Shown here piece by piece: positions 1 to 6,210 of a stretch of DNA of 6,210 bases. Numbering within the stretch: position 1 is the stretch's first letter; each line of letters begins with the position of its first letter. Source of the DNA: Deltaproteobacteria bacterium. Its GTDB lineage: Bacteria; Myxococcota_A; Polyangia; Polyangiales; Ga0077539. Made by a program: the position numbers and the translations under genes. Under the pieces are notes generated by a model. It had not been told where the DNA came from, did no database searches, and saw nothing but the letters and a program-made list of their open reading frames with translations. The stretch lies in assembly GCA_947494865.1 (NCBI GenBank), contig CANMAT010000252.1, positions 1-6,210 on the forward strand, written 5' to 3'.

Positions 1-159
1 CTCCACGGCGACCTCAGCGCGCGCTGCGAGACGCTCGGGACGCGCGTCACCATCGACGCTGTGACGGGCGTCGCAGAGGCGCTCGGCGACGACGGCGCGC
101 TGCGCGTGCGAACCGACGACGGCGCGCTCGTGCTGGTGCGCGTCGGCGACGTGTCGTAG
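1..159 (+). CDS. birA: Biotin--[acetyl-CoA-carboxylase] ligase, C-terminal end (partial)
   Basis: This is the 3' end of a gene that enters from the left edge: 52 codons in frame 1, ending in TAG at 157-159. Biotin protein ligases activate biotin with ATP and attach it to a lysine of the carboxyl-carrier protein of acetyl-CoA carboxylase and similar enzymes in the cytoplasm. The visible part matches the small SH3-like C-terminal domain of these ligases: a short strand LGTRVTI, then GVAEALGDDGALRVRTDDG, then the closing RVGDVS. The 'G.a.gid.dGaL.v...dG....sGdvs' pattern is what that domain normally shows at the extreme C-terminus. The catalytic domain and any N-terminal DNA-binding domain lie outside the window, so it cannot be said whether this is a regulatory or a purely catalytic BirA. 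The gene converges on citrate synthase, with 75 bp between the two stop codons. The domain is short and weakly conserved, so the call rests on pattern and position. Confidence 0.75.
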   Translation, partial: LHGDLSARCETLGTRVTIDAVTGVAEALGDDGALRVRTDDGALVLVRVGDVS

Positions 160-234
160 CGGGTGCTTCGGATGGGCGATGAGGAGGCGAGTGTACCCTC
201 CGACGCGACGGGCGCCGGCGGGTGACGACGAGGC
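160..234. other. Convergent intergenic gap between biotin ligase and citrate synthase
   Basis: These 75 bp separate two stop codons facing each other. The only structure seen is a 5-bp inverted repeat, GGAGG (183-187) and CCTCC (197-201), with a 9-nt loop. No T-rich tract follows on either strand, so a bidirectional intrinsic terminator is not supported. Termination here may be Rho-dependent. Confidence 0.4.
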
Positions 235-1533
<1,299 letters not shown>

Positions 1534-1540
1534 CGGGCGT

Positions 1541-1545
1541 CTCCT
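1541..1545 (-). promoter_or_regulatory. Shine-Dalgarno site of citrate synthase
   Basis: On the minus strand this reads AGGAG, followed by 7 nt and then the ATG at 1533-1531. It is the clearest ribosome binding site in the window. It fixes the citrate synthase start against the much longer open frame that runs upstream. Confidence 0.8.
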
Positions 1546-1564
1546 GCCGGGTGTCGCACACCTT

Positions 1565-1586
1565 CGGAAGCACTGCGGGTCTTCCG
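1565..1586. repeat. Perfect 6-bp inverted repeat in the citrate synthase leader
   Basis: CGGAAG (1565-1570) and CTTCCG (1581-1586) are exact reverse complements separated by 10 nt. If the promoter candidate at 1598-1626 is right, the repeat lies at the start of the leader RNA and could form a 6-bp hairpin. As DNA it could equally be a binding site for a dimeric regulator. No known operator consensus is recognised, and in such GC-rich DNA a 6-bp match may be chance. Confidence 0.4.
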
Positions 1587-1597
1587 CGCGGGCCGCG

Positions 1598-1626
1598 AGA
1601 ATACGCGAACCCGCATCGGATTCCAG
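1598..1626 (-). promoter_or_regulatory. Weak sigma70-like promoter candidate for citrate synthase
   Basis: On the minus strand a -10-like hexamer TATTCT (1603-1598) is preceded, after a 17-nt spacer, by CTGGAA (1626-1621), which fits the -35 consensus at only three of six positions. TATTCT is one of the few AT-rich hexamers in this gap and would place the transcript start near 1591, giving a leader of roughly 58 nt. The spacing is right but the -35 match is poor, so this is a suggestion only. Confidence 0.25.
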
Positions 1627-1663
1627 CGCGCAATTTGCCGTCTGGGTGCGGCGGTGATGATCC

Positions 1664-1680
1664 CGCGCGAAGTTCGCGCG
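1664..1680. repeat. Perfect 8-bp inverted repeat just after the propeller-cytochrome gene
   Basis: CGCGCGAA (1664-1671), one central base, then TTCGCGCG (1673-1680): an exact 17-bp interrupted palindrome starting 8 nt beyond the TGA of the cytochrome gene. In RNA it would fold into a strong CGCGCG stem with a five-base loop. There is no T tract after it on the minus strand (the sequence continues GGATCATC), so it is not a standard Rho-independent terminator. It could still slow polymerase, protect the mRNA 3' end or bind a protein upstream of citrate synthase. Confidence 0.45.
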
Positions 1681-1688
1681 CCGCGCCC

Positions 1689-3689
1689 TCAGAGCGAGCG
1701 CATGTACTCGACGAGGGCGTCGATCTCGGGCTCGCTGAGGGTTTCGATGTGCCCCATTCGCCCGCGCGTCCGCTCGAGCGCGTCGCGCAGCGTGGCGGCC
1801 GAGCCGTCGTGGAGGTACGGCGCCGAGTCGGCCACGCCGCGCAACCCCGGCGTTTCGAAGAGACACGCCTCGCGCGGTCGCCCCTCGGCGTCGGCGTGGG
1901 GTCGGTCGGGCCACGCCGCGTCGGTGTTGCACGCCCCTACGTCGTAGAGCCGCGGCGCCGCGAGGGTGCCCCGATCGGCGTCGGTGAAGCGCTCGCCGGC
2001 GTGGCAGGTCGCGCAGCCCACGTCGTCGCGGTTGAAGAGCGCTCGCCCCCGCGCCACCATGGCCGCGTCGGTGCGCGGCGGTACGGGGAGCGGTATCGCA
2101 AGGTTCACGTAGTCGCGCAGCGCGGCGAGGTACGGCCGGAGCGTGGGGTCGTCGCGAAAGGCCTCGCCGTCGCCGCCCTGCTCCTCGGTGATGACGCGCC
2201 AGTAGTCGTCGACGGCCGCGAACATGCCCGTGCGAAGCAGGGCGCCGGTGCCCAGCGCGCCGCCCGCGTTGGAGGGGGTGTCGCGCGGGCCGACCTTGAA
2301 GCGCCAGACGACCCCGTCGCTGCGCCCCTCGACGTGGCAGCTCGCGCAGGCCACCCAGAAGTTCTGCGTGATGGGCAGCTCGGTGCTGTTCGCGCTGTAG
2401 AAAACCCGCTGCCCGAGGCGCAGCGCGGCGGGCATGGGGTCGCGCGCCACGCGGGCGATGGGCTCGCCGTCGCGCGTCACCTCGAGGCCCTCGGCGCCCG
2501 CCCGCAGTCGCAGCACGGCCACCGCGCTCGTGTTGCGGAGGTCGACGTAGGCGCGCGCGCCGTCGGGCGCCACGACCACGCCCTCGGGCATGCGCCCCCC
2601 GAGCGGTCGCACGAGCCCCTGCGGGGCCTCGACGCGCCGCGCGGCGTCGATCACCACGAGGTCGTCGCTGCTCGCGTTGACCACCAGCGCGTACCGGCCG
2701 TCGGGGGTGAAGTCCATCGCGCGGGGGCCCGACGTGATGCTCTGCATGCCGAGGCGACGACGCGCGGCGAGGTCGACGCCGAGGGAGGCAGCGCTCAGGT
2801 ACGCGACGCGCGCGCCGCCTGCCACGACGCTCATCGCGGGAAACACCGTGGTCTCGAAGTCGAGCTCGAGCGCGCCCGCGGAGCCCGTCGGCGTCTGCGC
2901 CGTCTCCGTCGAGAGCAGGAGGTGCGGGAGCCAGAGCTCCTCGTCGGCGGCCCCCTGGCGCACGGCGACGTCGTAGAGGCCCCGCGACTCGCCGTTGGGC
3001 ACGCGCGGGTCTCGCACGCGCGGCACGGCCTCGAGGCGCGTAGCGCCGCGCGCGCGCAGGCCCGCCGCGTCGAACGCGCTCACCCCCGGCCCGAGAAGGT
3101 GCGAGACGTACAGCGTCGACGCGTCGCCCGACCACGCGAGGCCCCAGGGCTTGGGCGCCGTCGGGGCCGCCCCCGTCACGGCGCGGCGCGCGGCGTCGAT
3201 GCGCACCAGCGAGCCGTCGTTGGAGCACGCGACGAAGACCGTCCGCTCGTCGGGCGCCACGAGCACGCCGGCGGGCTCGCTGCACGCGGTCACGCGCGCC
3301 ACAACGCGGTCGCTCGTGAGGTCGACGATCGACACGTCGCCGGAGCGCTCGCCGGAGACGTAGAGCCGCCGCGCGCCGGGGCTCAGCGCGAGGGCGCGGG
3401 GCTGCACGCGCGGCTCGAAGCGGCCCGCGTCGTCGGGCGCGGGCGGCGAAGTGCCGAGGGCGATCTCGCGGACGAGCGCGCGCGACGCCGTGTCGATCAC
3501 CGACACCGAGTCGGCGTCGGCGTTGACGACGTACACCCGAGCGCCGTCGGGTGACACGGCGATGGTGCTCGAGTGACGCGCCACGGGTCCCGCGCTGCGC
3601 CCCGGCGCGAAGAGCGGGTCCGCGGGGGCCGCGGGCTCCGACGCGCACGACGCCGCCACGAGCGCGCAGCCGCACGCGCGGCGGAGCAT
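1689..3689 (-). CDS. Predicted lipoprotein: beta-propeller fused to di-haem cytochrome c peroxidase/MauG-like domain
   Basis: A 666-residue envelope protein. Residues 1-15 (MLRRACGCALVAASC) look like a short lipoprotein signal with Cys15 as the lipidated residue; Ala at -3 is slightly off consensus. Residues about 40-405 carry YVTN/WD-like propeller repeats, clear at 41-79, 97-136, 139-176, 181-223, 322-365 and 368-404, with phrases such as 'AVSPDGARVYVVNAD' and 'VSVIDT'; an irregular stretch at 235-320 may hold the remaining blades. Residues about 425-666 form the di-haem part: CASCH at 448-452, CATCH at 559-563, then APYLHDGSAATLRD (623-636) and a closing LSEPEIDALVEYMRSL. Met644 (RGRMG) sits where family members often place the distal Met ligand of the second haem. 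Family members reduce peroxide or oxidise partner proteins in the periplasm. The start overlaps the upstream stop as TGATG, with GAGGG about 8 nt before it, which implies coupled translation. The usual W-D-G motif of the first haem lobe is not seen. The true substrate is unknown. Confidence 0.88.
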   Translation of the reverse strand: MLRRACGCALVAASCASEPAAPADPLFAPGRSAGPVARHSSTIAVSPDGARVYVVNADADSVSVIDTASRALVREIALGTSPPAPDDAGRFEPRVQPRALALSPGARRLYVSGERSGDVSIVDLTSDRVVARVTACSEPAGVLVAPDERTVFVACSNDGSLVRIDAARRAVTGAAPTAPKPWGLAWSGDASTLYVSHLLGPGVSAFDAAGLRARGATRLEAVPRVRDPRVPNGESRGLYDVAVRQGAADEELWLPHLLLSTETAQTPTGSAGALELDFETTVFPAMSVVAGGARVAYLSAASLGVDLAARRRLGMQSITSGPRAMDFTPDGRYALVVNASSDDLVVIDAARRVEAPQGLVRPLGGRMPEGVVVAPDGARAYVDLRNTSAVAVLRLRAGAEGLEVTRDGEPIARVARDPMPAALRLGQRVFYSANSTELPITQNFWVACASCHVEGRSDGVVWRFKVGPRDTPSNAGGALGTGALLRTGMFAAVDDYWRVITEEQGGDGEAFRDDPTLRPYLAALRDYVNLAIPLPVPPRTDAAMVARGRALFNRDDVGCATCHAGERFTDADRGTLAAPRLYDVGACNTDAAWPDRPHADAEGRPREACLFETPGLRGVADSAPYLHDGSAATLRDALERTRGRMGHIETLSEPEIDALVEYMRSL

Positions 3690-6181
3690 CAGCGCGCCCT
3701 CGCGGTGAACCGCACGCGCGACGCGAGCGCGGCCGGGAGGTTCGCCGCGCCGATCTCGGGCACGCAGTCGCGGTCGCGGTCTTCGACCACGCGGCCGTCG
3801 GCGTCGAGGCCCGTCTCGCCCGTGAGCGCGCGCTCGGCCATCTGCAGGCCCCCGCGCGGCGACGCCCCGACGGTGAACGCGCACTCCGCGGGCCAGTCGA
3901 CCTCGCCGTCGTCGTCGCGGTCGTCCCAGCCGTTGAGCACGAGCTTGTTGAGCCGCGCAAGGTGCGACTCGACGGTGGCCGCGAAGGCCTCGCGCCCCGG
4001 CGCCGACGCGACGAGCTTGTACACCTCGCGCAGCGCGCTCTGCACGAGCCCGAAGCGCAGCGGCGTGAACTCGATGGGCGCGTCGGCCGCGGCGGTGGCG
4101 CGCCACGCGCGCAGGGTGCCGCTGTAGAACGTAGTCTCCATGCGTCGGTAGACGCGCTCGGCGCGGGCGAGGTAGCGCGTGTCGCCCGTCGCGAGCGACG
4201 CCTCGAGGAGGCCCCGCACCGCGGCCGCGTAGGCCTCGAGGTCGCCCTCGGCGGCGGTGGGCCGCTGCGTCGCGAGGCTCCACGCCGGGCGCGCGCGGCC
4301 CTCGTCGTCGGTGAGGCGCGCGTAGAGGAGCTCGGCCTCCGCGGTGATCATCGCGGTGAGGCGCTGCGCGACGGTGCTGCCGCCGGGCGCTCCCTGCATC
4401 GAGGTGCCGTCGAGGGCGGTGCGCGTCACGGCCGTGTCGGGCGTCGAGTTTGAGTAGAGCGTCAGCGTCGAGGCGAGCGAGCGGCGCGCGAGGCGCAGCG
4501 CGACGATCGCGTAGGCGGCGCCCGTCGCGCTGGCGGTGTCACCCCGCGTCGGGGCCGCGCCCGCGAAGGTCACGGCGTCGACGAGGTAGCCCGTCGCGGG
4601 GTCGCGGTGCGCGCGGTCGAGGTCGACGAGGCAGAGCTTCATCACGGCCAGCGCGCGGTCGTGCGGGGTGTCGTCGCCGTCGGGCATGAGGTCGTCGGCC
4701 GCGAAGGGCTCGCCGTCGTAGAACACCCGCGCGGTCTGCGCGCCGCCCACCTCGCGGTTGTTCCGATCGGTGAGCGAGAACGCCTCGCCGAAGGCGCCCA
4801 GCACGCCCGCGAGGTCGAGCAGGCGGCTCTCGCTGCGGCCCACGCGGTGGCGCACGGGGCGGTGGTACCCGAACGCGGCGTCGCGCTCCTCGTCGTAGCG
4901 AATCTCCGTCGGGATCCACCGCAGCGGCGCGGCGTAGTCGTACGCGAGCGCCTCGCGCGTCGTGGCGAAGCCCGAGAGGGTCGCGCCGTCGACGGTGCTC
5001 AGCGACGTGAGCCAGTCGCGCCCCTGCGCGTCGATGGCCTCGAGCATGAAGGCCGCCTGCATGCCCTCGAGGTCGGTGGAGCCGAGCCACGTGCCCGCTG
5101 CGCCCTCGCCGCCGCCCTGCACCGCGCCGCGCACGGTGTTGCCCTCGCGCCCCACCCGCGCGAGATCTGCCTCGGGCACCGACTCGATCGCGTTGCCGTC
5201 GGTGTCGTGCATCAGCTCGAGGTAGTTCACCACCCAGAGCGCGTTCTTCAGCGCCGTCCAGCCCGACGCGCCGGGGGCGATCACGCGCTCGATGGAGAGG
5301 GCGTCGTTGCGGGTCGTGGTGAGGTGCAGGGTGCTGTACCAGCACTCGTAGTCGCCGACGAGCTGCGCGGTCCAGGCGCTCGCGCCGTAGCCGCCCGTGA
5401 GCGAGCACCCGCGCGTCGAGCCGCGCGAGGCCGCGATGGTCGCGTCGAAGGCCCGAAACGGGTGCACCGTAGGCCAGAAGCCCCCGAACCCCAGCACGTT
5501 GAGGGGGTTGTCGCTCGGCGCGGGCACCGTCACAAAGCCCGTCGGCGCGGCGCCGGGCTCGCCGCGCACGCCCGCGTGACTGGCGAGCGCATGGCGCTGC
5601 ACGCGCTCGCGCAGGATCGCCATGGCGGCCTCGCCGGTGGCCCCGTCGGGGTTCACGAGCGAGGCGTGCGCCAGCGAGGTGCCCGCGGTCGATTCGAACG
5701 CGAGCATGTTCATCGCCGTCTTCGAGTACTCGTACGACTCGACCGCGGAGGCGTAGCCCGCGAGGTCGCGCTCGGGCGGCGCGCCGGCGCGCGCCGGGTC
5801 GGCGTAGCGGTCCGTCGGGAGCATGAAGCGGTCGTAGCCCGCGAGGTCGCGGCCCATCGACTCGGCGAGGGGCTCCCCCGACTGCTGCATCTCGAAGGCC
5901 GCCATCATGAGCTCCATCGAGGCGACGCGGCTGTCTCGGTCGCCGTCGGACTGGACCACCAGCGCGGGGCGCGGCGCCACCGGCGCGTCCATCGCGGTCG
6001 CGTCGGGCGCGTCCGCGGGCGCGTCGCCGAGGTCGTCGCGCGCGCCGCCGTCACTCACGTCGCGCGCTGCGTCGGGGGACGCACCGGGCGGCGTCGCGCA
6101 GCCCGCGCACGCCACGATCCACGCGCACGCGAGGAGCGCCACCCTTGTCTTGAGAGAGGTCGTGTGCATCGCGCGCAACAT
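3689..6181 (-). CDS. Large predicted lipoprotein of unrecognised family, partner of the propeller-cytochrome protein
   Basis: An 830-residue protein whose family I do not recognise. The N-terminus has basic residues (Lys11, Arg13), a hydrophobic run and a lipobox IVAC, so Cys25 is probably lipidated; Ala at +2 would favour the outer membrane in E. coli-type sorting. Residues about 30-70 are an Asp/Ala/Pro-rich linker. The remainder (about 75-830) looks globular, with no further membrane segment. Residues about 645-745 read as paired helices (AYAAAVRGLLEASLATGDTRYL, then a helix ARAERVYRRM), recalling alpha/alpha-toroid proteins, but this is a style match only. Asp-rich loops DGDRDS (79-84), DTDGN (326-330), DRDDDGEVD (754-762) and DRDRDCVPE (801-809) resemble calcium-binding loops. 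ATG at 6179-6181 gives 830 residues; a second in-frame ATG at 6167-6169 gives 826 and an equally good signal peptide. Neither has a visible Shine-Dalgarno. The stop shares one base with the next start (TGATG), tying the product to the di-haem protein. The promoter lies beyond the window. Confidence 0.85.
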   Translation of the reverse strand: MLRAMHTTSLKTRVALLACAWIVACAGCATPPGASPDAARDVSDGGARDDLGDAPADAPDATAMDAPVAPRPALVVQSDGDRDSRVASMELMMAAFEMQQSGEPLAESMGRDLAGYDRFMLPTDRYADPARAGAPPERDLAGYASAVESYEYSKTAMNMLAFESTAGTSLAHASLVNPDGATGEAAMAILRERVQRHALASHAGVRGEPGAAPTGFVTVPAPSDNPLNVLGFGGFWPTVHPFRAFDATIAASRGSTRGCSLTGGYGASAWTAQLVGDYECWYSTLHLTTTRNDALSIERVIAPGASGWTALKNALWVVNYLELMHDTDGNAIESVPEADLARVGREGNTVRGAVQGGGEGAAGTWLGSTDLEGMQAAFMLEAIDAQGRDWLTSLSTVDGATLSGFATTREALAYDYAAPLRWIPTEIRYDEERDAAFGYHRPVRHRVGRSESRLLDLAGVLGAFGEAFSLTDRNNREVGGAQTARVFYDGEPFAADDLMPDGDDTPHDRALAVMKLCLVDLDRAHRDPATGYLVDAVTFAGAAPTRGDTASATGAAYAIVALRLARRSLASTLTLYSNSTPDTAVTRTALDGTSMQGAPGGSTVAQRLTAMITAEAELLYARLTDDEGRARPAWSLATQRPTAAEGDLEAYAAAVRGLLEASLATGDTRYLARAERVYRRMETTFYSGTLRAWRATAAADAPIEFTPLRFGLVQSALREVYKLVASAPGREAFAATVESHLARLNKLVLNGWDDRDDDGEVDWPAECAFTVGASPRGGLQMAERALTGETGLDADGRVVEDRDRDCVPEIGAANLPAALASRVRFTARAR
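5753..5851 (-). repeat. Two perfect 18-bp in-frame direct repeats inside the lipoprotein gene (RDLAGY)
   Basis: The same 18-bp unit, GTAGCCCGCGAGGTCGCG on the plus strand, occurs at 5753-5770 and 5834-5851, exactly 81 bp (27 codons) apart. Both copies encode RDLAGY, at residues 111-116 and 138-143 of the 830-residue lipoprotein. Identity at the DNA level, including synonymous positions, suggests either a small recent duplication or strong codon bias acting on a repeated peptide motif. Confidence 0.6.
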
Positions 6182-6210
6182 TAGGGCAGCGCGCGGCGCG
6201 CGTGAAGGCC

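Noticed and set aside
1664..1680. Rho-independent terminator for the lipoprotein-cytochrome pair
   Set aside because: The stem is strong but no T tract follows it on the minus strand, so it is listed as an inverted repeat instead.
1551..3554. A 667-codon plus-strand open frame opposite the cytochrome gene
   Set aside because: Its translation is Arg/His/Val/Ala-rich with no domain pattern, while the minus strand here has a signal peptide, propeller repeats and two haem motifs. It is a shadow frame caused by high GC.
3689..4283. N-terminal extension of the cytochrome protein to a start at 4283
   Set aside because: The extension would overlap the lipoprotein gene by about 600 bp and is Arg-rich without pattern. 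The ATG at 3687-3689 gives a lipoprotein signal and a TGATG junction.
3689..6181. Imelysin-type (M75) or MbnP-type partner of a di-haem protein
   Set aside because: Such proteins are known neighbours of di-haem oxidoreductases, but no GxHxxE motif and no MbnP-like four-Cys pattern could be found, and the protein is far longer.
4607..6184. A 525-codon plus-strand open frame opposite the large lipoprotein
   Set aside because: The composition is that of a reverse-complement shadow. The minus-strand frame has a lipoprotein signal and a stop/start overlap with the next gene, which fits real coding.

Overview
The window is very GC-rich, with codon third positions almost all G or C. It carries three complete minus-strand genes and the 3' end of one plus-strand gene. 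The style suggests a myxobacterium-like member of Myxococcota, of the Polyangiales/Sandaracinaceae kind: large lipoproteins with an Asp/Ala-rich linker just after the lipidated Cys, a YVTN-type propeller fused to a di-haem cytochrome, and a proteobacterial-type citrate synthase. This placement is an inference from composition and protein style, with no phylogenetic test behind it.

Layout, left to right. Positions 1-159 (plus) are the last 52 codons of a biotin--protein ligase. A 75-bp convergent gap follows. Positions 235-1533 (minus) encode a complete type II citrate synthase with its catalytic His/His/Asp triad intact. The 155-bp gap at 1534-1688 holds a good Shine-Dalgarno, a weak promoter candidate and two clear inverted repeats. 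Positions 1689-3689 (minus) encode a predicted lipoprotein with an N-terminal beta-propeller and a C-terminal di-haem cytochrome c peroxidase/MauG-like module (CASCH and CATCH). Positions 3689-6181 (minus) encode an 830-residue predicted lipoprotein of unrecognised family. Its stop codon overlaps the next start codon by one base (TGATG). The last 29 bases show nothing recognisable.

The two lipoprotein genes form a tight, probably translationally coupled pair, transcribed before and separately from citrate synthase. Both products should be anchored in the cell envelope, so they probably act together in a periplasmic or outer-membrane redox process, but the substrate cannot be read from the sequence. 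Citrate synthase (entry of acetyl-CoA into the TCA cycle) and the biotin ligase (biotinylation of acetyl-CoA carboxylase and similar enzymes) are ordinary housekeeping genes.

The part most worth a second look is the pair: an undescribed large lipoprotein with Asp-rich loops that resemble calcium sites, next to a propeller-peroxidase fusion whose first haem lobe departs from the usual family motif. No mobile element, CRISPR array, tRNA or rRNA was seen.
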